Source: a virus. From it: a stretch of 64,000 bases of DNA. Made by a program: the position numbers and the translations under genes. The notes under the pieces are model-generated. The model saw only the letters and a program-made list of their open reading frames with translations. It was not told where the DNA came from and searched no databases. Each line of letters opens with the position of its first letter. Position 1 is the stretch's first letter. The stretch is taken from positions 1 to 64,000 of the IMG/VR virus record IMGVR_UViG_3300010233_001188, one strand, 5' to 3'. Below, piece after piece: positions 7,532 to 15,196 of the stretch.

Positions 7532-8508
7532 CCGGACCTATTCTGTCCATCATCATGCCCTCAAGAAATACCAATAGCAGGGCTTATGCGAATGTCGCAT
7601 CCTTGGCGGACTACGAGAATACTTATATTGAAGCCGTAGTCAGAGATAATTCCGGCATACGCTCGGAATCCGATTGGCCGTCTCATTGCCGTCACTACAT
7701 CCATTCAGTAGCTCCGTGCACACACATGGAAAACCTTATGGAATGCCTCAAGCTCGCCAAGGGTGAATTTGTAACCATGGCTTCCGATGATGACATTATT
7801 TTCCCACGGGGCGTAGAAGCTACGTTTGAGGCGGTGCGCTCTATCACTGACAACAAGCTCTGGGTCGGTTCACACGGCACGTACAGCCTTGAGCAGTCTA
7901 ATGGCTCGCATGGGCTTCACTATCAACACTTAGGCAGCCCACGGGCTTTAGAACGCGTCCAGGGCTATTCTGAGTTCCCTGGACCTAATCTACTGTTCTA
8001 TTCGACCATTAGACGGTCGGTTATGCTGGAATCTATGGAATGGGCGTTTGTCAAGCACCCGCTTAAGACTTCCTTTAATGACCAGCTTTGTGTGCTTTGG
8101 TGGCTACTGAAGGGGCAGTTTAAAGATGTAGGCCGGTTTATCTTTTCCTATGACAATGGTAACTGGGAAAGCATCAACCAAGCGGCTAAGCGCGATGCTG
8201 ATATTGCCGCTATTAGCCATACTCCCAAAGCCGTTACACGGATGCATTGGCTGGCTTGTGGACTTGAGGGGGCTTTACTCGCCAAACGCTTCGGAGAAAT
8301 CGACGCTGGTAAGGTCTGGTTCGATTTGCAGTATAAACGATTCAAGGCCGACATGCGCGATAGCGAGGTTCCAGAGGCAGAAGCATTGGCTAAGAAATGG
8401 CGTGAAGCTAAACGAATTGTGCCTAAGGACATCTTAAGCGACCTGTGCACGCTCATTGCCATGACGGATAAACCCAAAGCAGATGCGTATAAGGAGTTCT
8501 GGGCATGA
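7528..8508 (+). CDS. Glycosyltransferase, GT-A fold (GT2-like)
   Basis: About 326 residues from the ATG at 7528, which overlaps the preceding TGA. The N-terminus PILSIIMPSRN is the GT2 nucleotide-binding strand and MASDDDII (about 90-97) supplies the D-x-D metal motif. No membrane segment is visible, so it should be cytoplasmic. It follows the nucleotide-sugar genes and is the only glycosyltransferase seen here. Its acceptor could be lipopolysaccharide, virion protein or DNA; the sequence does not say. Confidence 0.75.
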   Translation: MTGPILSIIMPSRNTNSRAYANVASLADYENTYIEAVVRDNSGIRSESDWPSHCRHYIHSVAPCTHMENLMECLKLAKGEFVTMASDDDIIFPRGVEATFEAVRSITDNKLWVGSHGTYSLEQSNGSHGLHYQHLGSPRALERVQGYSEFPGPNLLFYSTIRRSVMLESMEWAFVKHPLKTSFNDQLCVLWWLLKGQFKDVGRFIFSYDNGNWESINQAAKRDADIAAISHTPKAVTRMHWLACGLEGALLAKRFGEIDAGKVWFDLQYKRFKADMRDSEVPEAEALAKKWREAKRIVPKDILSDLCTLIAMTDKPKADAYKEFWA

Positions 8509-8556
8509 CGCGGTGTATAGAAATTTAAAATTCCACAACACATCAAGGATCAAATA

Positions 8557-8958
8557 GTGAGCCAACAAAATAATCTCAGTTCCAGTGTCAGTCAGCAAAT
8601 CGACAAGCTTATCCCGGCTTCTCCGCCACAGATACAAATTCCCATTCCGTTCTTTATCGGGTTGGCGCACAATGCTGCTTTCGGGGTACTAGGACGGCAA
8701 TTCCCTACCGCTAAGCTGCTTGTATCCGTGCAATTGGACATCAACGGTAAACGGGAGATATTCAGCGAATCCAACGCCGATGTAGATGAGGCGTTGCTTA
8801 TGATAGACCGCACTAAATCCATGTTCAAGGATATCAAGGCCCGCCAGGTGCCTCAAGGCACAGCAGGACTTGAAGAAGCCCTTACCCAGGAAGAAATCAT
8901 CATTGATGGGGAGCCGGTAGCCGATAAGGATTCCGGTCCAGCAGAATTGGAGCTATAA
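8557..8958 (+). CDS. Unknown protein (133 aa)
   Basis: GTG start at 8557 with AAGGAT upstream. The middle is a beta-rich segment (IPFFIGLAHNAAFGVLG, then LLVSVQLDINGKREI) and the C-terminus is acidic. It is the last gene of the left plus-strand run, directly before the terminator region. Not recognised. Confidence 0.6.
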   Translation: MSQQNNLSSSVSQQIDKLIPASPPQIQIPIPFFIGLAHNAAFGVLGRQFPTAKLLVSVQLDINGKREIFSESNADVDEALLMIDRTKSMFKDIKARQVPQGTAGLEEALTQEEIIIDGEPVADKDSGPAELEL

Positions 8959-9073
8959 GAAGCTCTAATATCCCGATGCTCTACCGGGCTTATGCGCTAG
9001 AGCTATTTACGCAAGAAAGGGTCGCTTCCGGCATAGAGAACCAAAAACAGACTCGCTCTCAAAAACACAGCGC

Positions 9074-9120
9074 GAAGGCCCGGCTAGTTCTTATTGATGG
9101 ATTAGCCGGGCTTTCTTATT
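9074..9120 (+). terminator. Rho-independent terminator ending the left plus-strand operon
   Basis: A 12-bp stem with one G-T pair (9074-9085 with 9102-9113, GGCCCGGCTA against TAGCCGGGC) and a 16-base loop, followed by TTTCTTATTT. It lies 116 bases after the last plus-strand gene. Confidence 0.85.
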
Positions 9121-9195
9121 TGCCATCCCTATGTGTAATGAAAACGCCAGTTTTAAGCCGGACTTAGTGGTAGAAATTTAGGTACGCCCTCGTAC

Positions 9196-9236
9196 AAACA
9201 AAAATACGGCCCCATCGCAATCAAGGATGGAGCCGT
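9196..9236 (-). terminator. Rho-independent terminator ending the late minus-strand operon
   Basis: An 11-bp stem (9206-9216 with 9226-9236, one wobble pair) with a 9-base loop and ATTTTTGTTTG following on the minus strand. It faces the plus-strand terminator and lies 31 bases past the last late gene. Confidence 0.85.
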
Positions 9237-9267
9237 TGGGGCAAGCTTAGCATTGATGGACTAAGAG

Positions 9268-9465
9268 CTATTCCGTCTTAGTCAATTCGGTATTTATAAC
9301 ATCACTGATGTTTTCCAGCAGAATGGCTATAGCGCTGTCCGCTAGTCTATTGGTTGATATTTCAACTGAAGTAACCTTCCCCGCATCGTCAAACTCAATA
9401 TGGACGAATACGGAGCCTTTGAAATCGCCCTTAATCTTATGTGTAAGGATTTCTGAGCGGGCCAT
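9268..9465 (-). CDS. Small protein of unknown function (65 aa)
   Basis: Reads as a short beta-sheet protein (GSVFVHIEFDDAGKVTSVEI) with a C-terminal helix. It is the last gene of the late operon, directly before the terminator. Similar short proteins are recalled from phages near lysis genes, without known function. Confidence 0.6.
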   Translation of the reverse strand: MARSEILTHKIKGDFKGSVFVHIEFDDAGKVTSVEISTNRLADSAIAILLENISDVINTELTKTE

Positions 9466-9474
9466 GAATCCAGA

Positions 9475-9645
9475 CTAGCTTTGGAGAAGAGGAACGGTAG
9501 CTCTACGGATGCACACTGCGAGTTCTTCTTGCAGCCGCAACATAGCCTCCAATGTCAGGTTGAAATTGAAAGCCTCGTTATCATGCAATACCCGTAGATA
9601 CCGGGTAAGGCCGTCATCTACAACATAGACTATAGCGTCTTTCAC
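9475..9645 (-). CDS. Short protein of unknown function (56 aa)
   Basis: A GTG start overlaps the stop of the SprT-like gene (GTGA). The product begins VKDAIVYVVDDGLTRYLRV and ends in a helix with LEAMLRLQEELAV. It fills an otherwise empty gap between two genes on the same strand. No family recognised. Confidence 0.6.
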   Translation of the reverse strand: MKDAIVYVVDDGLTRYLRVLHDNEAFNFNLTLEAMLRLQEELAVCIRRATVPLLQS

Positions 9646-9983
9646 ATAACCGCCTTTGCATCGAAGCCATGATGCTTACATACCAACGCTAACAATCTTT
9701 TGAACTCGGAATCATGCGGTGATTTAGGCTTGAACGTACCACGGCTCATTTGATGAAGATGCACCATCTCGTGAGCCATAGTAGGCAATAAAGCCGCTAA
9801 ACTGCTATGACGCCCCGTAGAGACCCGAATAACTTCACCATTACAATCGGCATCATAATTCTTAGTCTTAAGCACCTTGAACTTAATGTCCGAAGCTGGG
9901 GGCATTTTCCATCTATGAAATGGCGCTGTTGCTCGTAGCAGATCGTATGCACTAGCCAGAACAGCTTCGGTAAGCACGATCAT
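9642..9983 (-). CDS. SprT-like zinc metalloprotease domain protein
   Basis: 113 residues. MAHEMVHLHQ (about 69-78) is an HExxH motif, and a later HDSEFKRL gives a possible third ligand in the SprT manner. SprT-like domains occur in DNA-protein crosslink proteases and in many phages. Only the core domain is here. It sits between the metallophosphoesterase gene and two small unknown genes at the end of the late operon. Confidence 0.75.
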   Translation of the reverse strand: MIVLTEAVLASAYDLLRATAPFHRWKMPPASDIKFKVLKTKNYDADCNGEVIRVSTGRHSSLAALLPTMAHEMVHLHQMSRGTFKPKSPHDSEFKRLLALVCKHHGFDAKAVM

Positions 9984-9986
9984 GTT

Positions 9987-11045
9987 TTACGCAAACTTAC
10001 GCCGTAAGAATGTCAAGAAGTCTGCTCCCTGCTCGACATCAGGGATTACAGTAATCAATCTAGGGTCATTATCTTCGTAAATAGGATTGATGATTGTAAC
10101 ACAAGCGGCGAACGCATTCTGATCAGGCAAGCCTAATTCTTCTGCGTAACGATCATAAGTTTTATACCCCGCACAACGTATGGCCCAAGACAGTAGCCCC
10201 GAGGACGGATCTTTTAAAGGCCCTCCAATAAAACTTACATGCTTGTGCCCGCAAGTAAGAATGTGGTCACGCCATCCGCCCTGGATCGCTTTCATCGGCC
10301 CATGCGAGGGGTTCCACATCGAATGTCCTGCAAAATCGTGCCGGGCATTAACACGTACTTCTTTTCTATTAGGGAATTTCAGATTGATGCGAACGCCATT
10401 AGCATCCCATGCAGTATTAGTATTCGCCATAATCCATTTCAGCGGATCATTATTCCCGCAGAAAAGATCATGATTTCCTTGAACGAGATACAACCAATGC
10501 ACAGATGTAATAAACCATTCCACCAATTGCCATGCTTGACTAGCGGATGTGCCCTGTTCCGCCCACAATCGCGTCAATCTGCCTACCCAAGCATTCTGAG
10601 CATCGCCTAAATTTGCCCCGAACAAACCTTCGGTCTTTTTGATGGTGTTTATATGCTGCTCAATAAGCCCTAAATCTGTACCGTCATCATCAACATGCGG
10701 ATCGCCAAAATGGACAATTCCGATAGGGCCTTTGATGTTGACTAATACATCACGAAGCCGAGATGCTTCCTTGTACTTACGCTTCTGCTCGAATTGCTTC
10801 TTACGCCACGCAAGCAATTCCTCGGTAGAAAGATTCTCTTTAGGAATAGGAGGAACAGAAAATGGCTTCTCGGTGTAAGCATTATCTTTGGACTGATGGA
10901 GATATGTCTGGTATCTGTCGCTAACGGTACGGCGATTCATACCTAAAATTCTAGCGGCTTCAGCTTTATTTCCGTTATGGGCTTCTACCGTTTCACCTAA
11001 TTTTCTAATATGTTCTGGCGTAGAAGGAGGACATTTGTCTCTCAT
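9987..11045 (-). CDS. HTH plus calcineurin-like metallophosphoesterase
   Basis: 352 residues. The N-terminus (about 10-50) has a Fis-type helix-turn-helix, AEAARILGMNRRTVSDRY. The phosphoesterase part has FGDPHVDDDG (about 117-126), a GANLGD segment, GNHD (about 190) and CGHKH. These give the usual metal ligands of the family, so a phosphodiesterase or nuclease is likely; DNA as target is suggested by the HTH. Its ATG overlaps the stop of the o-spanin gene. A regulator-like HTH fused to an enzyme at the end of a lysis cassette is unusual. Confidence 0.8.
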   Translation of the reverse strand: MRDKCPPSTPEHIRKLGETVEAHNGNKAEAARILGMNRRTVSDRYQTYLHQSKDNAYTEKPFSVPPIPKENLSTEELLAWRKKQFEQKRKYKEASRLRDVLVNIKGPIGIVHFGDPHVDDDGTDLGLIEQHINTIKKTEGLFGANLGDAQNAWVGRLTRLWAEQGTSASQAWQLVEWFITSVHWLYLVQGNHDLFCGNNDPLKWIMANTNTAWDANGVRINLKFPNRKEVRVNARHDFAGHSMWNPSHGPMKAIQGGWRDHILTCGHKHVSFIGGPLKDPSSGLLSWAIRCAGYKTYDRYAEELGLPDQNAFAACVTIINPIYEDNDPRLITVIPDVEQGADFLTFLRRKFA

Positions 11046-11329
11046 TTAGACCCACATACGGCAAAAATCGCCGCATTCGTTTTTCTAATTTGCATCACTG
11101 TATCCGGTTGATCGTATTGTGACGCTTGAGTTGGAGGCAGCATGCCCTTCAACCAAAGCCCTATACTCGTATCTATACCCGGAGCGTGATATTTAATTTG
11201 CGGAAGCGAGGAACAGGGCACAGTTTGTAGGGTTGGGCCAGAGGAAAGATTAGATGCGGTTAGGGTCGTGCAAGATAGAATTGGCGTCATCAGTAACAGC
11301 GTTACGAGCGCTATCTGCTTTTTGGACAT
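11042..11329 (-). CDS. Outer-membrane spanin lipoprotein (Rz1-like)
   Basis: 95 residues with an N-terminal signal (KKQIALVTLLLMTPILSC) and a lipobox LSC giving a lipidated cysteine at about residue 19. The start lies inside the preceding gene in another frame, 80 bp before its end, the classic Rz/Rz1 overlap. Spanins fuse the inner and outer membranes in the last step of lysis of Gram-negative hosts. It is longer than lambda Rz1 and less proline-rich. Confidence 0.7.
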   Translation of the reverse strand: MSKKQIALVTLLLMTPILSCTTLTASNLSSGPTLQTVPCSSLPQIKYHAPGIDTSIGLWLKGMLPPTQASQYDQPDTVMQIRKTNAAIFAVCGSK

Positions 11330-11459
11330 TAGATAACTCCTGTCCTTGATCGGCTACTTTCTGCTCGGCTTGGCCTTGGGCCTCACCTTGGGCTTGCTGT
11401 CTCTGCCCAAAATACCATTTGAACAAAGACAGCAGTAAATCAGAAATTGCAGCCCACAT
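11250..11459 (-). CDS. Inner-membrane spanin (Rz-like)
   Basis: 69 residues. An N-terminal hydrophobic segment (MWAAISDLLLSLFKWYFG) is followed by a glutamine- and alanine-rich coiled-coil-like periplasmic part. Its 3' third overlaps the lipoprotein gene in a different frame. It is short for an i-spanin, but topology and overlap fit. It starts 2 bases after the preceding gene. Confidence 0.6.
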   Translation of the reverse strand: MWAAISDLLLSLFKWYFGQRQQAQGEAQGQAEQKVADQGQELSNVQKADSARNAVTDDANSILHDPNRI

Positions 11460-11461
11460 TG

Positions 11462-11791
11462 TTATGAAGCAGAAACAGATGAAGCCTGGACCAGAGCGAT
11501 CAAACCTTGAATGAGTTGAGAACCAGCAGCCTTAAGCAGCGCTGCTTCATCAGCAGTAGCAGTATTCAACATATCGGTTTCAATCTCTTCAAGAGATTTA
11601 CCGGCAGTTGCATCTGTTTGCACTTTACCTAATACATCAAGGATGACCTGAGCTTGCTGAACTGTCAAAGCTTCAAATACAACTTTGAGAATTTCCCACA
11701 CGCCGGTAGCGGTAGTCACAAGCTCATCCTTAAGCCAATTTTCACCAGCGGTCAGGTCAGTTTCAATAGTGGTAATAAGAGAAGTAGCCAT
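11462..11791 (-). CDS. Unknown helical protein in the lysis region (109 aa)
   Basis: Mostly amphipathic helix (LTVQQAQVILDVLGKVQTD), with no signal peptide and no clear membrane span. RBS AAGGATAA precedes the ATG. The structured element at 11832-11917 lies in its leader. It could be a lysis accessory or a small virion protein. Confidence 0.55.
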   Translation of the reverse strand: MATSLITTIETDLTAGENWLKDELVTTATGVWEILKVVFEALTVQQAQVILDVLGKVQTDATAGKSLEEIETDMLNTATADEAALLKAAGSQLIQGLIALVQASSVSAS

Positions 11792-11831
11792 AATGAATTA
11801 TCCTTTTTCACAGTAAAGGAGCGCATTGGGG

Positions 11832-11917
11832 TGCTGCGACGGTGTAATCTTTCGGGGAGAAAGAGCCGTGCTGCTGTGACAGCTTGTGCGCTCTCTTGTG
11901 ATTGCGCCGTCGCAGCA
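11832..11917 (-). ncRNA. Structured leader: three nested inverted repeats
   Basis: The outer arms 11832-11842 and 11907-11917 pair perfectly over 11 bp (TGCTGCGACGG with CCGTCGCAGCA). Inside is a 7-bp stem AGAGAGC/GCTCTTT and inside that GCTG/CAGC with a 3-base loop. It lies in a 149-bp gap in the late operon, 40 bases before a gene start. There is no T-run after it, so it is not a plain intrinsic terminator. It could be an mRNA leader, processing site, small RNA or DNA cruciform. Confidence 0.45.
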
Positions 11918-11940
11918 TTTGGTCTAGGCTTTAGGTAAGC

Positions 11941-12348
11941 CTAATTCTGATGATCGATTCGAGCTTGAGCCAATCCGCCGAGGTTTAAACCAGCGGTTTC
12001 GGCTTTTTCTTTATCCACAGCGCTATGTGCCGGAGAATGACGCTTTGAAGCCTTCTCAGGCCGCTCAGGATGGCTCGTAGCGGCTAAATGTGGTTTTTGG
12101 TACTCAATATGGCCTAAAGTACCAGAAAGGCTTGTAAGAGCTTCCTGAGAAGGCTGGTCATAGTTTAGATTAGTTCTAAACTGATCCTGGGTATGAAGCG
12201 CCGCTTCGTCTTGGGCAAGCTGGGCATGAAGCCCGTGCAAATCGTTAACCCAACAAAAATACAACCCGCCTGCGATAAAGACTAAGAAATAGCTCAGAAA
12301 TGTATCTAGTCTTTTCTCTTTTTTCCCACGAGGACCGATGGCAGCCAT
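11941..12348 (-). CDS. Membrane-anchored lysis-region protein (135 aa)
   Basis: The start is taken at the ATG 12348, which shares a base with the holin stop (TAATG). A basic N-terminus is followed by one membrane span (about 17-33, FLSYFLVFIAGGLYFCW) and a long hydrophilic, His- and Pro-containing C-terminal part. The topology suggests a second holin, antiholin or i-spanin. No family recognised. Confidence 0.6.
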   Translation of the reverse strand: MAAIGPRGKKEKRLDTFLSYFLVFIAGGLYFCWVNDLHGLHAQLAQDEAALHTQDQFRTNLNYDQPSQEALTSLSGTLGHIEYQKPHLAATSHPERPEKASKRHSPAHSAVDKEKAETAGLNLGGLAQARIDHQN

Positions 12349-12770
12349 TAGCTTTTCACTCCAAACAACCGGCTTATGGGACCTTTCAGCAATCCGATAA
12401 GCCAATCCATTCCGCTTGGACCGAGAAAACCTAAGGTGCCGATGCCGCCAAAGATAACCCAGATATTTGTAATGTTTTCGTAATTAGCAATGGCATAAGC
12501 TAAGCCGCCAACGAAAGGTGCGGCCATTGTGGCGCATCCTAAGCTCACCCAATCAACACCGATGTTCTGGCCCAGTTGGCGCTTTTTATAAGCCTCATAC
12601 CCGGCGCGACCAGCCATGCCCAGCAAGGCTACAAGCGTAACCGCAATAAAGATGACGACTGTGCGGAACATCTCTTCCCCGCCGAAAGCAACTCCAACAG
12701 CAGAACTAATGCCGATGGTATGAACAATGATGCCGGTAGCGGTAGTGCCTGATGCCGGTTCGGCTGTCAT
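12348..12770 (-). CDS. Putative holin
   Basis: 140 residues with at least three hydrophobic segments (TVVIFIAVTLVALLGMAG; a middle span about 78-93; NIWVIFGGIGTLGFLG). It lies directly downstream of the endolysin gene with RBS AAAGGACA. Membrane pores of this kind release endolysin to the cell wall at a set time. The call depends on topology and position, not on a sequence signature. Confidence 0.65.
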   Translation of the reverse strand: MTAEPASGTTATGIIVHTIGISSAVGVAFGGEEMFRTVVIFIAVTLVALLGMAGRAGYEAYKKRQLGQNIGVDWVSLGCATMAAPFVGGLAYAIANYENITNIWVIFGGIGTLGFLGPSGMDWLIGLLKGPISRLFGVKS

Positions 12771-12783
12771 ACTGAAATGTCCT

Positions 12784-13185
12784 TTATGCGGATTTGAGAA
12801 TATAGAACGAATGCGAACCTATCGTAACGAGTGGATCAACCGGCACACCCCAATCTTTAGGAAAAGGCAATGATGAAACTTTGTAGTAGAGAGCGCCTTT
12901 AGTCGGATCAACTTCGCCTGCTAATGCAGCGTGGTAATAGTTAGCAAGAAGCGTCAGCTTAGGATCATCCGTATCTATAGATGCAATTACTTTACGGTTC
13001 GGGTCTGACGGATTCCATGCAGAAAACTGAAAAGGCCACAGGCATACTGATAACGGACTTGCACCCCATTGTCCCCTGAGAACCCGATTATGAATAACAT
13101 GAGCGACGGCACGTTGACCTAACTCAGGCTCGCCGCGACACTCTCCAAAAATGGTACGAGCGACAATATCTGAATAAGCATCCAT
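12784..13185 (-). CDS. Endolysin, SleB-type cell wall hydrolase
   Basis: 133 residues, a single Hydrolase_2 domain. ARTIFGECRGEP (about 10-21) carries the catalytic glutamate, AVAHVIHNR is the next conserved helix, and the PFQFSAWNPSDP region follows. There is no signal peptide, so release needs the holin next to it. Expected to cut peptidoglycan as a lytic transglycosylase or amidase-like enzyme. Confidence 0.85.
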   Translation of the reverse strand: MDAYSDIVARTIFGECRGEPELGQRAVAHVIHNRVLRGQWGASPLSVCLWPFQFSAWNPSDPNRKVIASIDTDDPKLTLLANYYHAALAGEVDPTKGALYYKVSSLPFPKDWGVPVDPLVTIGSHSFYILKSA

Positions 13186-13551
13186 TTATGGCACTCCGAT
13201 GCAAGGTAAGCGCGCCACGCCCACCGCAACATTGTTATCGCTAGAGGAACAGATGCATTCCAGGAGGTACACTACGCCCGCTATGCCATCTACGAATTGC
13301 TGAATGACCGCTGTATTAGTTATGCCTGTTCCTTTAGGCAGAGGCACCGTGCCTATAACCGCTGGGCCGTATAGATGGGATTGTGGATTTGGATCAGTCC
13401 CGGATTGAATCAAGACATTGATGGTGGGAGTTCCTGTCAAGACAACCCCTGCCGCTAAAAAATTACCAAAATCAAAGCTGATGGATTGAGACTGGTACGT
13501 GGCCCATATCGGAGAAAGATTTACAATCGGGACTGGACAATTGGCAGCCAT
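13186..13551 (-). CDS. Unknown beta-rich virion-associated protein (121 aa)
   Basis: Start ATG 13551 shares a base with the upstream stop (TAATG). The sequence looks like a beta-sandwich (TYQSQSISFDFGNFLAAG, then VVYLLECICSSSDNNVAVG). It lies between fibre-region genes and the endolysin. Probably a small fibre or tail accessory protein. Confidence 0.55.
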   Translation of the reverse strand: MAANCPVPIVNLSPIWATYQSQSISFDFGNFLAAGVVLTGTPTINVLIQSGTDPNPQSHLYGPAVIGTVPLPKGTGITNTAVIQQFVDGIAGVVYLLECICSSSDNNVAVGVARLPCIGVP

Positions 13552-14306
13552 TAGCAATCAGACTCCGGTTCGGGGATCACCGCGTTATAGGTAGAAGCAT
13601 CAATAACGGCCACAGCATCTCCTGGAGTAGGGGTTCTAAAAACAGAAAAGATGATGTTTTGTATTGAAACAAATACAATGGTTTTTAGTGTCTGCTTAAA
13701 AAGCGCGATAGCCTGAGATTGGAATAGCGGAATTACTACCGCTTTCTGTACGGCGTATATTAAGTTCTGGCCTTGCTGAATAGCCGGAGTGATGCCGTGC
13801 GTGACCAGCCTGACCATCGCGCTTATCTGGCTTTGCGTAAATGCGATTAGGCTATTGAAAGCTATTCCGGCATGAACCATTTGGGCTTGCTGTAGAGAAA
13901 ACCCATGTCCGATAGATCGAAATAATGCTAGAATATTGGCCTGCGTAACCTGTACAATCTTACCAAGACTCTTACCAAGCGACAACGTTTGCACTTGGCT
14001 AATTGCTATGGTTTTCTCAAAAGCTTTAGCAAGTGTAAGTAGCTGTATTTGACTTATAGCAATTACTTTAGATGGGGATTTGATTAATCCCATCAATTGA
14101 GTTTGGAATATCGCTAATGTCTTTAATGCGCCCTTACCGGCAGAAGCGATTACCGCCTGGGTTTGGCTCATTAAAAAGGCTTTAGAAACTGCCTTAGCAA
14201 GCCCGATGCTTTGAGCTTGCATCACTGTAACAGCCGTCGCAATTGTACGGACCCGGGATGTTGCCGCAATCGGATATCCACCAAGACCTAATCGGGTAAA
14301 TGCCAT
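13551..14306 (-). CDS. Tandem 18-residue repeat protein, fibre region (copy A)
   Basis: 251 residues made mostly of about ten tandem repeats of 18 residues, consensus roughly hhAhSQhQhhsLhKshsK, for example VIAISQIQLLTLAKAFEK and TIAISQVQTLSLGKSLGK. The C-terminal tail has PTP, AVI and YNAVIP. A shorter paralogue with the same repeat and tail lies at 17385. The even spacing suggests a long helical or solenoid rod. Function unknown; the fibre-gene position suggests a tail appendage. Confidence 0.65.
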   Translation of the reverse strand: MAFTRLGLGGYPIAATSRVRTIATAVTVMQAQSIGLAKAVSKAFLMSQTQAVIASAGKGALKTLAIFQTQLMGLIKSPSKVIAISQIQLLTLAKAFEKTIAISQVQTLSLGKSLGKIVQVTQANILALFRSIGHGFSLQQAQMVHAGIAFNSLIAFTQSQISAMVRLVTHGITPAIQQGQNLIYAVQKAVVIPLFQSQAIALFKQTLKTIVFVSIQNIIFSVFRTPTPGDAVAVIDASTYNAVIPEPESDC

Positions 14307-14307
14307 A

Positions 14308-15165
14308 TCAGATTATGGAGAACGTATCGCCGGAAACCGGAGATGCGGGAAGCGTGCTCACAGTGAATGTAGGGGTAGCCGAATTAGTAGAAGCTGAAAT
14401 AGATGCAACAGCCCCTTGAAGCCCTGTGGTTGTGGTATTCGAATCAAACAGGATTGTACGATTGCCAAACTGATTAACGGAGCCAACGGTTGCCCCCGTC
14501 AACGCAGAGGTCGGAATAGATGTAGTATTGCCGCCTGTAGTAACAGTGCCTCGCAATACATCACGAGTCGTAATGGCAAGATTCGTGGCGGAGGTGGCAT
14601 TACCGTTTACCTGAGAAGCGTTAACCGCTGCCGTGCCAGTGACATTGCCAACATTACCGCTCAAATTGCCTGTAATGTTCCCGGTGATTGTGGTAGTTGT
14701 AGTTCCGGTTACAGTGATGTTGCCAAATGTAGTTGTACCAGCATTGCTGCCGCTAATAAGAATGCCACCCGCAGCACCAGGAGTTGCCGCCGCGACGTTA
14801 TTGATATTCTTGGCATTGACATCGGGGATACCTGATGTAGAGGCTGTCACATTACCCCCGCTCCATTGCGTAACATTTACCGAAGTCGTTACGCCAATCT
14901 GATCGTTAAAATCGGTATTATCCGCACCTGAACCTGTAATGTGATAGGCAAGATCGCCGGATGTATTTGTATCAACGGTTGTTAGAGCAACCCAATACCA
15001 ACCGCTACCAATTTCCGACACATTGCCCGCAGCGGATGCAAAAGATGCTGTATTCTTGGATATAGTAACAGACGGGCTAATTCCTGTAGCCGGACTTATA
15101 TGATCGGCAGAGCTGACCATAAAGAAGGTTCTATTATAGGCAGTAGATAGGTTTAAACTCGCCAT
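14308..15165 (-). CDS. Tail-fibre-like protein, sequon-rich
   Basis: 285 residues, beta-rich and very rich in Gly, Asn, Thr and Ser. The N-terminal domain (about 1-95, including SEIGSGWYWVALTTVDTNT) resembles a recurrent fibre/baseplate domain. The middle is a repetitive stalk of GNITGNLSGNVGNVTG type. Many Asn-X-Ser/Thr sites. Likely part of a fibre. Confidence 0.6.
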   Translation of the reverse strand: MASLNLSTAYNRTFFMVSSADHISPATGISPSVTISKNTASFASAAGNVSEIGSGWYWVALTTVDTNTSGDLAYHITGSGADNTDFNDQIGVTTSVNVTQWSGGNVTASTSGIPDVNAKNINNVAAATPGAAGGILISGSNAGTTTFGNITVTGTTTTTITGNITGNLSGNVGNVTGTAAVNASQVNGNATSATNLAITTRDVLRGTVTTGGNTTSIPTSALTGATVGSVNQFGNRTILFDSNTTTTGLQGAVASISASTNSATPTFTVSTLPASPVSGDTFSII

Positions 15166-15196
15166 TGCCTAATCTAACTTCCTCCTAGGACCATTC

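Larger units (their letters stand above)
8959..9267. other. Convergent intergenic region
   Basis: No believable gene. It holds an imperfect hairpin at about 8979-9004 (GCTCTA/TAGAGC) and the two opposed intrinsic terminators listed separately. A 63-codon frame through it crosses the plus-strand terminator stem and was rejected. Confidence 0.7.

Noticed and set aside
8976-9167. 63-codon plus-strand frame
   Set aside because: It runs through the stem of the intrinsic terminator and has no ribosome site or family match.
11832-11917. Nested hairpin read as an intrinsic terminator
   Set aside because: No T-run follows on either strand, so it is listed as a structured element instead.
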